Source: Campylobacterota bacterium (GTDB taxonomy: Bacteria > Campylobacterota > Campylobacteria > Campylobacterales > QNZT01). From it: a DNA stretch of 40,246 nucleotides. Each line of letters begins with the position of its first letter. The first letter of the stretch is position 1. Location: NCBI GenBank assembly GCA_022600175.1, contig JAHZKW010000129.1:1-40246 (forward strand), written 5' to 3'. The position numbers were made by a program, and so were the translations under genes. Of the stretch, positions 28,120 to 36,732 are shown one piece after another. The notes under the pieces were generated by a model, which worked only from the letters and a program-made list of their open reading frames with translations, did no database searches and had not been told where the DNA came from.

Positions 28120-28125
28120 TATAAT
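28120..28125 (+). promoter_or_regulatory. -10 box for the glycan gene pair
   Basis: TATAAT. Transcription from it would start near 28132, downstream of the ATG at 28128, which argues for the internal start at 28167. Confidence 0.5.
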
Positions 28126-28166
28126 TTATGATGCCAAAATACTTTATCTTCTGGAGTTTCATTAAG

Positions 28167-29285
28167 ATGAAAATTCTTTTTTTTTCAGTAGCAAAACATC
28201 AATATAGATACTATACAAAACTCTGTAATAACCTACCTTTTACCTCTAAACACCTTTTTTTCCCCTCAATTGACTTCTCATATGAAGGGTTTAAACTTTC
28301 AAAAGAGATTGATGTAAAGAGTGTACATACGACGAAACTAAAAGAGTTAGATGCAAAATACAAATATAAATTTACAAAAACACTCTACAAATGGTGGCTC
28401 AAGATCCAAATCCCTTTAGTGGTCTCTACTGTCTATAAAAATATCAAAAAGTTTGATCCTGACTTTATTGTTTTATGGAATGGCAAAAAATTTCATCAAG
28501 CTATTGCTTTACAGGTGGCAAAAAAACTCAATAAAAAAACAGTTTTCTTTGAAAATGGCGTTTTACCAAATACAACCACTATGGATTTTCAAGGTGTTAA
28601 TGCCTCAAACTCACTCTCTAGAGACCTTAGCGCATACCAAAACCTAATCTTTGATGCAAATAAACACCTACCTAAAGAGCTCATTGCCAGAGATTCTAAA
28701 CATAAAAAGCCAAAGTATACACATTCGGTACTCCCCAAAAAATATATTTTTATACCCTTTCAAGTCTCATACGATACCCAAGTCATACAGCACTCACCAT
28801 GGATTAAAGACATGAGAGTACTCTTTGAAATCATCACACGACTTGCAACTAAACATAACTTGCATTTTGTCATTAAAGAACACCCCTCGGATAGAGTCAG
28901 TAACTATAGTGATCTCTATCAAAAATGCCCTAGTAATGTAACATTTTCACAAGAGTGTACACAGGTATTAATTGAACATGCGCAAGCAGTGATGACTATC
29001 AACTCAACAGTAGCCATTGAAGCATTACTATTTGATAAACGTGTTATTGTCCTTGGTGAAGCATTTTTTGCTATTGATGGTATTGTTAAAAAAGCAGAAA
29101 ACTTTACCACACTAACAGAGATTATAGCCCAATTAGAGGATTGGGAAGTTGATACAGAGACGATTACTAAATTTTTAAAACATCTGCAGTTTGAGTACCT
29201 CATCCCCGCTACTTGGAAAGCACCAAATCAACAGCACTATGATCAAATAGCACAAAAATTTAAAGTTGCCCATCACGTTGCTTAG
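28167..29285 (+). CDS. KpsS-like capsule polysaccharide synthesis protein (copy 1)
   Basis: 372 residues from ATG 28167. This start is preferred over the ATG at 28128 because GGAG lies 10 bp upstream, the predicted transcript starts after 28128, and the - strand paralogue also begins MKxLxF. Shared family motifs are VLWNGKKFHQA, FFENGVLPNT, FIPFQVSYDTQ, IKEHPSDR and TINSTVAIEALL, which fit the Capsule_synth family containing KpsC/KpsS-type Kdo transferases. It probably adds a sugar to a lipid-linked or surface glycan at the inner face of the membrane. It overlaps the next gene by 20 bp. The acceptor is unknown. Confidence 0.8.
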   Translation: MKILFFSVAKHQYRYYTKLCNNLPFTSKHLFFPSIDFSYEGFKLSKEIDVKSVHTTKLKELDAKYKYKFTKTLYKWWLKIQIPLVVSTVYKNIKKFDPDFIVLWNGKKFHQAIALQVAKKLNKKTVFFENGVLPNTTTMDFQGVNASNSLSRDLSAYQNLIFDANKHLPKELIARDSKHKKPKYTHSVLPKKYIFIPFQVSYDTQVIQHSPWIKDMRVLFEIITRLATKHNLHFVIKEHPSDRVSNYSDLYQKCPSNVTFSQECTQVLIEHAQAVMTINSTVAIEALLFDKRVIVLGEAFFAIDGIVKKAENFTTLTEIIAQLEDWEVDTETITKFLKHLQFEYLIPATWKAPNQQHYDQIAQKFKVAHHVA

Positions 29286-30198
29286 CTACTTTTTGCACCG
29301 CTTTGATAGCAATAACTTTAAAATCGTTATGACTATTTTAGTCAAAAATGAAGATGATATCATCGAAGCAAATATACGCACACATGCTGCATTAGGGGTA
29401 GATGCTTTTGTTGTTATGGATAATCACTCTAGTGATCAAACAGTTGAAATTCTCAACACATTACAACAAGAGTTTGAAATTACACTCATAGAAGAAAAAG
29501 GGCTCTACAATCAAGCAAAATGGATGAAAAAGCTTGCTATTGAAGCAAAAAAGCTAGGTGCTGATTGGGTCATCAACAATGATGCAGATGAGTTTTGGAT
29601 TCCAAAACTAGGGGAAAACTTGAAAGCCTCTCTGGCTTTTAAAGGTTCTGTGTTAACCCTGCATCGCACAAATATGATTCTTGATCCAAACACGATTACA
29701 GGTAACTTTTTTGACACTTGTCACCGTGTACAAAACCCTATTTTTTATACTAAAGAGAGACAGATAAATCTGGAAAACATCTCTATGGTATTAACAAAAA
29801 TTGGACCAAAAACGATTGTCAACCCGCACGGTCTCATCACCATACGTGGTGGCAACCATAAGGCTTGGCATATTGCTAATAGCTATGAGTATCTCTTTAA
29901 AAAGTATGACCAAATTCCAAAACATAAAGCTATACAAGTCTATCACTACCCTTTTCGAAGTTTTAGACAATTTGAAAAAAATATCAAAAATCGAAAAATG
30001 CTCTTGGAGTCTGGCAAACATATCAAAATGGGGCCTCACTACCGACGATGGGTAAAACTTTACAATGAAGGTAAATTAGAAGCTGAGTATGAAAGATTAT
30101 GTTTTAATAAAGAGGATATCTCATCGTTAAAACGTTATGGGGTAGTGGTTGAAGATCACCACCCTAAAAATGTCTTAAAGAGCATCCTTACACTGTAA
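29266..30198 (+). CDS. Family-2 glycosyltransferase, Glyco_tranf_2_4 type (copy 1)
   Basis: 310 residues from TTG 29266; TTG 29278 is an alternative that starts just before LSYFLHRFD, the point where the paralogue has PLSYFWHRFD. Motifs are VMTILVKNEDDIIEANI, FVVMDNHSSDQT and the metal-binding NNDADEFWIP. The C-terminal part carries a HYPFRSFRQFEKNI block. No membrane segment, so it is cytoplasmic and would use a nucleotide sugar. It overlaps the KpsS-like gene upstream, and its 3' end overlaps the convergent copy-2 KpsS-like gene by 24 bp. Confidence 0.82.
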   Translation: MPITLLSYFLHRFDSNNFKIVMTILVKNEDDIIEANIRTHAALGVDAFVVMDNHSSDQTVEILNTLQQEFEITLIEEKGLYNQAKWMKKLAIEAKKLGADWVINNDADEFWIPKLGENLKASLAFKGSVLTLHRTNMILDPNTITGNFFDTCHRVQNPIFYTKERQINLENISMVLTKIGPKTIVNPHGLITIRGGNHKAWHIANSYEYLFKKYDQIPKHKAIQVYHYPFRSFRQFEKNIKNRKMLLESGKHIKMGPHYRRWVKLYNEGKLEAEYERLCFNKEDISSLKRYGVVVEDHHPKNVLKSILTL

Positions 30199-31302
30199 CA
30201 ATTTTTCAAGCTTAGGATAAAGTGTTGGTGCAGGACTTTCAAATGTACCTTCAAAAAGATAATCATAATAGAGATACGCTATAAAATTTGTAATCAAGTG
30301 TTGATCAACTTTCCAACTATCAAGTTGAGAAACTATACGCGCTAATACCTCTGTACTCTGTGCAGATTTTACTATCCCCTCAATATTATAAAAAGCATTC
30401 CCAAGCGTAATCACTTTTTTATAAAAAAGTAGTGACTCTACACCTACTGTAGAATTTATAGTAATAATAGCTTGAGCATGTTCAATCAACGCTTGTGTAG
30501 AAGCTTCATTCATAAAACAGATACGGGGGTTATGTGCTGCTCGCATATGAAGATCTGGGTACTCTTTTCTATTTGAAGGGTGCTCTTTAAACACAAATAT
30601 AAGCTCCTCATCAACTTCAGTAGCAATTTTTTCAATAGTATCGTAAAGAAACATCATATCTTTAATCCAAGGAGAATGGACAAGAATCTGCGTATCATGA
30701 TCAATTTGAAATGGAATAAAAATAAACTTATTAGGAAAATCTATACGCTTTTCTATAAACTTTTGCCTGTTTTTTGGCACTCTTTTAACCAATTGATCAG
30801 GTAATGGTTTACTATCACTTACATAAGTCTCATAAAATACTTTTGTTCTAGGTACACTATTATAGGCATTAACACCTTTTGGATCTATGACTAGAGTATT
30901 GGGTAATAATCCATTTTCAATATAAAAAATATCTATCTCATAAAGTTTCGCAATCTTTACAGCAATCGCTTGTCGAAAAGAGATCCCATTCCAAAGCACT
31001 ATTTGACCATAAGTAGCATCAATCACAGCAAAATAACGAATATAGTAAAAATACGTAACTATTTGATAGTAAAAATAGACCAATTTCTGTGGAATTTTCA
31101 CACTATTTTTTGCAAAAAAATCTTTTACGCGTAGATCGATAGCATCGCTAAAATCGACTTGATTGATCTTTTGCAATGCTTTGAGTGAAAAAGAGAAATC
31201 TCTGCTCATATGTACAATCTTCGTATCACAGGCAATATGCTTTGCTATATGTTGGAAAAAATATTTATGTGTGCTATTGATAGCAAAAAGTAGGGTTTTC
31301 AT
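30175..31302 (-). CDS. KpsS-like capsule polysaccharide synthesis protein (copy 2)
   Basis: 375 residues, a paralogue of the gene at 28167. Matching blocks are VLWNGISFRQA, YIENGLLPNT, KGVNAYNSVPR, FIPFQIDHDTQ, FKEHPSNR and ITINSTVGVESLL, and the two proteins align along most of their length with clear divergence, so the duplication is old or the copies were acquired separately. It lies 6 bp after the copy-2 glycosyltransferase. Same inferred role; different sugars or linkages could explain keeping both. Confidence 0.8.
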   Translation of the reverse strand: MKTLLFAINSTHKYFFQHIAKHIACDTKIVHMSRDFSFSLKALQKINQVDFSDAIDLRVKDFFAKNSVKIPQKLVYFYYQIVTYFYYIRYFAVIDATYGQIVLWNGISFRQAIAVKIAKLYEIDIFYIENGLLPNTLVIDPKGVNAYNSVPRTKVFYETYVSDSKPLPDQLVKRVPKNRQKFIEKRIDFPNKFIFIPFQIDHDTQILVHSPWIKDMMFLYDTIEKIATEVDEELIFVFKEHPSNRKEYPDLHMRAAHNPRICFMNEASTQALIEHAQAIITINSTVGVESLLFYKKVITLGNAFYNIEGIVKSAQSTEVLARIVSQLDSWKVDQHLITNFIAYLYYDYLFEGTFESPAPTLYPKLEKLLQCKDAL

Positions 31303-31308
31303 CTTTAC

Positions 31309-32226
31309 CTATAGATCAAAGAGTATCTCTTTTCTAATATTATTATTGAGGCGGAGTATACCAATCTTTTGTAACAAATCGATCTCATCAACACTAAATA
31401 TAAACTTTTCATACTCAGCTTCTAATCTATCTTTATCTAAGAGCTTAACCCACCTTTTATAGTGTGCCCCCATACGTACATGAGGTAACGTTTGCAAAAG
31501 TATTTTTCTATTTTCAATATTACGTTTAAACTGTGTAAAGCTTCTAATCGGATAGTGATAAACTTGTATTCCTTCACTTTTTTTCTCTTTCCAAAAAGCA
31601 AGATGCTCTGCACTATGATTTCCACTATTTATTTTTATCAGACCATGTGGATTAACAATCGTTTTAGCACCAATCTTAGTCAATATGGTAGACAAATTTG
31701 GTGCATCAGGAGTCTTATATAAAATTGTATTAACCACTTCAAGATTAAAGTTGGCAAATGCAAAAATATTTTCTACACTCTCTTGTGTTGGTAACATATT
31801 AGTACGATGTACCTTGAGTACACTACCTTTAAATTCAAGATGCTTCTTAAGTGTTCCTCCCTCTTTAGGTATCCAAAATTCATCTGCATCATTATTGATA
31901 ATCCAATCAGCTTTATAGATACGTTTTGCCTCAAAAGCAAGTTGTGTCATCCACACTTTCTGTTTATACTCAAGTTTAGGTTGATCAATAAGTGTAATTT
32001 CATACTCATTTTGAAGCGATGAAAGGATCTCTCGTGTACCATCTGTAGAACCATTATCCATAACAACAAACGCATCTACCCCAAATTTCGCATGTGTTTT
32101 AATATTTGCAGCAATGATATCAGCTTCATTACGAACCAAAATAGTCATCACCAATGTAAAATTATCAGGATCAAAACGATGCCAAAAATAGGAAAGCGGA
32201 TTTACCATTTTTATAGCCTTTGTCAC
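31309..32226 (-). CDS. Family-2 glycosyltransferase, Glyco_tranf_2_4 type (copy 2)
   Basis: 305 residues, a paralogue of the gene at 29266. It has VMTILVRNEADIIAANI, FVVMDNGSTDGT, NNDADEFWIPKEGG, LTKIGAKTIVNPHGLIKI and HYPIRSFTQFKRNIENRK. Two methionines (M1 and M7) could start translation. It is first in a - strand pair with the KpsS-like copy 2, the opposite order to the + strand pair. Probably cytoplasmic and nucleotide-sugar dependent. Confidence 0.82.
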   Translation of the reverse strand: MTKAIKMVNPLSYFWHRFDPDNFTLVMTILVRNEADIIAANIKTHAKFGVDAFVVMDNGSTDGTREILSSLQNEYEITLIDQPKLEYKQKVWMTQLAFEAKRIYKADWIINNDADEFWIPKEGGTLKKHLEFKGSVLKVHRTNMLPTQESVENIFAFANFNLEVVNTILYKTPDAPNLSTILTKIGAKTIVNPHGLIKINSGNHSAEHLAFWKEKKSEGIQVYHYPIRSFTQFKRNIENRKILLQTLPHVRMGAHYKRWVKLLDKDRLEAEYEKFIFSVDEIDLLQKIGILRLNNNIRKEILFDL

Positions 32227-32348
32227 AATTTTAATGATGCTATCATAACCAAAACAAACTAGAATACTACTCTTTTAAAACAAACTTTAAGTACTTTATA
32301 AAGCATCCTCTTTTACAATTGCGCTATTTTTATAAGAGTAGGAAAATC

Positions 32349-33152
32349 ATGTATAGTAAAATTAAAAAATTAGTAGATAGCCATAGTTTTCAAAACTTTA
32401 TCATTGCACTCATTGTTCTTAACGGTATTACGATGGGGTTTGAAACTTCTAAAACTTTTATGGCAGACTTTGGACACTTGATCAAAATATTTAATGCGTT
32501 TGTCATCACTGTATTTACCATAGAGATCATTCTTCGTATCTATGTCTATAGAGTCAGTTTCTTTAAAGATATCTGGAGTCTTTTTGACTTTTTTGTTGTC
32601 GGTATATCTCTTGTACCAGCAGGAGAAGGATTGGAGATATTGAGGGTATTAAGGGTACTAAGACTCTTTCGTCTTATTACTGTCATACCACAAATGCGTA
32701 AAGTGGTTGCAGCACTAGGCAGTGTCATTCCTGGTATGGCTTCCATCGCAGCAATTTTAGTTCTTTTCTTCTACGTTTTTGCCATAATGGCAACACAACT
32801 TTTTGGAGAAAAGTTTCCTGAGTGGTTTGGTACACTAGGTGAATCATTTTATACCCTCTTTCAGATTATGACACTAGAGTCTTGGTCTATGGGTATTGTA
32901 CGACCTATCATGGAGGTTTACCCTTTGGCATGGATATTTTTTATCATTTTTATCTTCATCGCAACTTTCATCATGGTCAATCTCATTGTAGCGATTGTCG
33001 TTGATGCGATGAGTCAAATCAACCATGAAGAAGAGGAGCATATCATCGGTGCACTGGATGCAACAGAACAACACACGATAGAGGAGATCAAAGCGCTAAG
33101 AGGAGAGATCAGTGAACTCAAAGAGATGATAAGCACACTACAAAAACCATAA
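32349..33152 (+). CDS. Voltage-gated sodium channel, NavAb-like
   Basis: 267 residues from ATG 32349 (AGGA six bases upstream), the same length and numbering as NavAb as I recall it. S4 gating arginines are at 99, 102, 105 and 108 ([12 protein letters not shown]). The pore has [17 protein letters not shown] followed by the selectivity filter TLESWSM (175-181) with Glu177. S6 reads [11 protein letters not shown], so the gate position 217 is Val where NavAb has Ile. The C-terminus (~225-265) is an acidic neck and a four-helix-bundle-like coiled coil. It forms a homotetramer in the inner membrane. An upstream ATG at 32319 lacks a ribosome-binding site and NavAb equivalence. Physiological role in bacteria is poorly known; motility and pH homeostasis have been proposed for NaChBac relatives. 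Confidence 0.95.
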   Translation: MYSKIKKLVDSHSFQNFIIALIVLNGITMGFETSKTFMADFGHLIKIFNAFVITVFTIEIILRIYVYRVSFFKDIWSLFDFFVVGISLVPAGEGLEILRVLRVLRLFRLITVIPQMRKVVAALGSVIPGMASIAAILVLFFYVFAIMATQLFGEKFPEWFGTLGESFYTLFQIMTLESWSMGIVRPIMEVYPLAWIFFIIFIFIATFIMVNLIVAIVVDAMSQINHEEEEHIIGALDATEQHTIEEIKALRGEISELKEMISTLQKP

Positions 33153-33189
33153 ATCATGTAACTTTTCTACACATATTAAGCTGTTGGGG

Positions 33190-33267
33190 GATTACAACTT
33201 GAAACTATTTCATTTGTAACCTTCCAATCTCTTTTGTAACTAATTTGTTATTCCTTTTTTTTATACT
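33190..33267 (+). promoter_or_regulatory. Promoter region with GAAAC/GTAAC words, phytase-like lipoprotein
   Basis: GATTA (33190) and GAAAC (33201) are 11 bp apart; GTAAC (33236) and GTTAT (33247) are also 11 bp apart; another GTAAC is at 33216, out of phase. TATACT at 33262-33267 could be the -10, with GAAGGGA before ATG 33295. It resembles the array at 28079 but is less regular. Confidence 0.35.
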
Positions 33268-33294
33268 CCATAAAAAAATAGAAGGGATACAAAC

Positions 33295-36200
33295 ATGAGA
33301 CAAAATATCTATGCAATGTCACTCGTACTATCAACAATTTTATGGACTGGTTGTGGTAGTTCAAATAATACAAGCGTACAACCAGACAATCAAACATCAC
33401 AACAAACACAAAAATCTATCAAAGCTGTAGTCAATAAAAGTACAATCACCACTGGTGAATCTATCGATTTTTCAGTAGAAAACCTCTCAAATAAAGAGAG
33501 TGTTTCAACTTTAAGCTGGGTCAATGAAGCGGGTAAAACACTCTCAACAAAAGAACAATTTAACAGAGCTTTTTATAATGAAGGGACTTATACCACAACA
33601 CTCAAAACGGTTTTCAATACTGGTGAGACACAAACAAACAGTGTCACCGTAAAAGTAACTAAACAAAACAGTACCACAACTAATAATACAAATAAAGCCC
33701 CTATCGCACAAGCAAGTGCTTCAGCTGTTAAAATCACATCAGGTGAAAATATCCACTTTGAAGATACAGGAAGTTATGATGAGGATGGAACCATTCTCGC
33801 TTATGAGTGGAGAGATTTAGATGGTATTTTACTCAGTACTGAAAAAAGTTTTGATAGAAAACTCTATTATCTACCACAATATGATTTTAAAAACGATGGC
33901 ACAACTACCTTTGTCAAAACACTCACTGTAACCGATGATAAAGGAGAAAAAAGTGCTAAAAGTATTACAATAGAAGTGAGTCGTGGTTATGAAGTACCAA
34001 CAATTGGAAGTACACTACCACTTAATGCACTCAACTTTCCATTAGGCAAAGTCACATTTAGCAATGGTTTCACACTTGATGCAACTTGGGGGCTAGGCAG
34101 TGGTGCAGCACACAAAGCAGAAGATGATGACAAAACATTTTACACACTCACGGATAGAGGAGTAAATATCAAATGTGCTGACGATGAAGAAATCATAGGT
34201 ATTGATATCTGTGAAAAAGGTAAGATCTTCCCATTCCCTGCTTTTTCACCTTCAATCATCAAATATGAAATTGATGGTGATAATGCAATTGTTAAAGAAG
34301 TAATTTCTATCAAAGATAGCTATGGAAAACCAGTTTCTGGTATCTCTAACCCACTCTCAACATTTGCAGAAAACGCTTATAACCTCACAGGAGAGACTAT
34401 TGCATTTGATCCAAATGGACTAGATACAGAAGCGATCGCTGTTATGTCTGATGGAAGTTTTTGGCTGAGTGAAGAGTATGCACCAAGCCTTATTCATGTG
34501 AGTGCTGATGGTAAGATTATTGAGAGATTAGTACCAAAAGGGTTAGAACAAGAACTGCGTAATGCTGACTATATAGTCAAAGGCGCATTACCTGAGATTA
34601 TTAAACTCCGTCATGCAAATAGAGGTATTGAATCCCTTGCTATCAGCTCTGATGAAAAAACACTCTATTTTATCCTTCAAAGTCCACTCGACAATCCAGA
34701 CTATGGAGATACTAGAAATGTACGTTTATATGCTATGAATTTAACAAACTACAACGATATCAAACTATACAACTACCAACTTGATCTTCCAGATACATTT
34801 AACAAAGATAATGAGTCTAAAGAGCGAAAACAAAAAGATGTCAAAATCTCTGAATTAAGTACATTAGAAGATGGCAAATTGATGGTGTTAGAGCGTATCT
34901 CTAAAACGACCAAGCTTTATACAATCGATCTCTCAAGCCAAACTCCACTTGATACAAAGTATGATCTACTTTCACAAGCACCTACATTTGAAGAAGAAAC
35001 ACTTCCATCTATCACAAAAAAGAAAGTATTTGATACAGACCTTGAGAGTGGATATCCAAGTAAATTAGAGGGTATTGCACCACTAAGTGATGACCAATTT
35101 TTACTCATTAACGATAATGATTTTGGCATTGAAGGTGCTGATACAGTTGCAAAAATTGCGACTATTGATGTAGAAAAATCAACTTATAAAAAACAAGTAG
35201 CAGGTCGTGTAGTCTTTTTTGATACAGATGGAACTTTCAAAAAGTCTGTCAAAGCAGGTATTTTACCAGATATGGTTACTTTTACCAACGATGGATCAAA
35301 AGTCCTTGTAGCAAATGAGGGTGAACCTGCAGGAGATGAAGATTTAAAAGATGTATTATATGACCCTTACGGATCAGTCAGTATTATCAATACAGCAGAC
35401 TATAGTGTCAAACATATTGATTTTAAATCTATCACAACCGCTCCAGTAGGGAGTAAAATCAAAAAAGGTGCTGAAGTGGCACGTGACTTTGAGCCAGAGT
35501 ATATCGCGGTAAGTGAAGATGATACTATGGCATGGGTTTCACTACAAGAGAGTAATGCTATCGCAAAATTAAACCTTACGAACAATACACTAGAGAGTGT
35601 CTTTGGACTTGGATTTCAAGATTTTTCACTTCCACAAAATGCACTCGATTATAAAAAAGATGATACGATCTCGATCGAAACAACACCAGTTGGTGTGTAT
35701 GGAATGTATCAACCAGATACCATTAAAACTGTAACAATTGCAGGAACGCCTTATATCCTTACAGCCAATGAAGGTGATGATAGAGATGATTTTTATGAAG
35801 AGACTAAAAAAGCATCCAAGCTTGATCATACACTCATAGGAGATATTGGAAAGCTACGTGTCAACCCTGATATTGGCGATGACAATGATGATGGGGACTA
35901 TGAAAAACTTTACGCTTATGGTACAAGATCATTCTCAATCAGACAAGCCAATGGAACACTTGTCTATGATAGTGGTAAAAGTTTTGAAGAGCGTGTCGCA
36001 GCAGATTTTCCTACACAGTTCAATACACGTGATGATGATGGAGAATGGGATGGGCTTGATGCACGTTCAGAGAAAAAAGGGGTAGAACCAGAAGCATTGG
36101 CAACTATCAAAATAGGAGCTAAAGTATTTGCCTATATTGGTCTTGAAAAACAGGGTGGTTTTATGGTTTATGATATTACTGACCCTGCAAATGCCACTGA

Positions 36201-36636
36201 AGTTGAGTATAACAACGATATTGACTACAACAAAGACTCTAAAGATTCAGACCCTGCAAACAATATCGATGATATTGGTCCAGAAGGAATGGTCACTTTT
36301 GTACAAGATACAAAACACTATCTAGCCGTTGCCAATGAAGTAAGTGGTACAACTTCTATCTATCTACTTGCAGCGGATGGAAAAGCAACTAAACAAAGTA
36401 CATACTATAGTGGTATCTACGATGATTCAGCTGCTGAAATCATTGATTATGACCCAACTACAAAAAGATTATTTGTCACTAACGCACACACAAATAGTAT
36501 CGATATCTTAGATATCAGTAACCCAACATCTCTTACAAAAGTTTCTTCTATCAATCTCGATGCTTATGGAACAGGAGTAAATAGTGTCAGTGTAAAAAAT
36601 GGTAAAGTTGCTGTAGCAATGGGAAGAAAAGAGTAA
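33295..36636 (+). CDS. Lipoprotein with PKD-like, phytase-esterase-like and permuted choice-of-anchor I domains
   Basis: 1113 residues. The signal ends LWTGC with lipid-accepting Cys20. Two Ig/PKD-like modules follow (~40-122 and ~135-230). Residues ~240-625 match the esterase-like-activity-of-phytase family (TLTDRGV, FDPNGLDTEAIAVMSDGSFW, ANRGIESLAIS, KLEGIAPLSDDQFLLINDND). Residues 635-1113 match the choice-of-anchor I propeller (LPDMVTFTNDGSKVLVANEG, FEPEYIAVSEDD, VEPEALATIKIG). The block that normally opens that domain (GIYDDSAAEIIDYDP through VAVAM) is instead at the C-terminus, 1040-1109. It probably sits on the cell surface or in the periplasm and releases phosphate from organic phosphates; activity is inferred only. 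Hairpins follow the stop. Confidence 0.85.
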   Translation: MRQNIYAMSLVLSTILWTGCGSSNNTSVQPDNQTSQQTQKSIKAVVNKSTITTGESIDFSVENLSNKESVSTLSWVNEAGKTLSTKEQFNRAFYNEGTYTTTLKTVFNTGETQTNSVTVKVTKQNSTTTNNTNKAPIAQASASAVKITSGENIHFEDTGSYDEDGTILAYEWRDLDGILLSTEKSFDRKLYYLPQYDFKNDGTTTFVKTLTVTDDKGEKSAKSITIEVSRGYEVPTIGSTLPLNALNFPLGKVTFSNGFTLDATWGLGSGAAHKAEDDDKTFYTLTDRGVNIKCADDEEIIGIDICEKGKIFPFPAFSPSIIKYEIDGDNAIVKEVISIKDSYGKPVSGISNPLSTFAENAYNLTGETIAFDPNGLDTEAIAVMSDGSFWLSEEYAPSLIHVSADGKIIERLVPKGLEQELRNADYIVKGALPEIIKLRHANRGIESLAISSDEKTLYFILQSPLDNPDYGDTRNVRLYAMNLTNYNDIKLYNYQLDLPDTFNKDNESKERKQKDVKISELSTLEDGKLMVLERISKTTKLYTIDLSSQTPLDTKYDLLSQAPTFEEETLPSITKKKVFDTDLESGYPSKLEGIAPLSDDQFLLINDNDFGIEGADTVAKIATIDVEKSTYKKQVAGRVVFFDTDGTFKKSVKAGILPDMVTFTNDGSKVLVANEGEPAGDEDLKDVLYDPYGSVSIINTADYSVKHIDFKSITTAPVGSKIKKGAEVARDFEPEYIAVSEDDTMAWVSLQESNAIAKLNLTNNTLESVFGLGFQDFSLPQNALDYKKDDTISIETTPVGVYGMYQPDTIKTVTIAGTPYILTANEGDDRDDFYEETKKASKLDHTLIGDIGKLRVNPDIGDDNDDGDYEKLYAYGTRSFSIRQANGTLVYDSGKSFEERVAADFPTQFNTRDDDGEWDGLDARSEKKGVEPEALATIKIGAKVFAYIGLEKQGGFMVYDITDPANATEVEYNNDIDYNKDSKDSDPANNIDDIGPEGMVTFVQDTKHYLAVANEVSGTTSIYLLAADGKATKQSTYYSGIYDDSAAEIIDYDPTTKRLFVTNAHTNSIDILDISNPTSLTKVSSINLDAYGTGVNSVSVKNGKVAVAMGRKE

Positions 36637-36646
36637 CACATCATAG

Positions 36647-36705
36647 TTGTTGGAGTCTATATCACAGGCTCCAACAAATAAAACAAGATAAAACTTGTCT
36701 TATTT
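36647..36705. terminator. Two consecutive hairpins after the phytase-like gene
   Basis: TTGTTGGAG (36647-36655) pairs with CTCCAACAA (36669-36677). AAATAAAACAAG (36676-36687) pairs with CTTGTCTTATTT (36694-36705) with one mismatch and an ATAAAA loop. The second ends in a T-rich arm and could act as a terminator; the two share 2 bases so they may be alternatives. Confidence 0.5.
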
Positions 36706-36717
36706 GATCCTATCTGC

Positions 36718-36723
36718 TATAAT
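36718..36723 (+). promoter_or_regulatory. -10 box for the PDC-like membrane protein / nhaA pair
   Basis: TATAAT only 9 bp before the ATG at 36733. A transcript from it would have almost no 5' leader, and no ribosome-binding site is visible ahead of the ATG. Confidence 0.4.
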
Positions 36724-36732
36724 TGCACCATT

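Noticed and set aside
28128-28166. ATG 28128 as start of the KpsS-like gene
   Set aside because: No ribosome-binding site, it lies upstream of the transcription start predicted from TATAAT 28120-28125, and the paralogue supports ATG 28167.
32319-32348. ATG 32319 as start of the sodium channel
   Set aside because: ATG 32349 has AGGA at proper spacing and gives exact residue numbering with NavAb.
36600-36640. Frameshift at the end of the phytase-like gene as the cause of the abrupt C-terminus
   Set aside because: Neither alternative frame continues the family sequence, and hairpins begin just after the stop. Circular permutation explains the end better.
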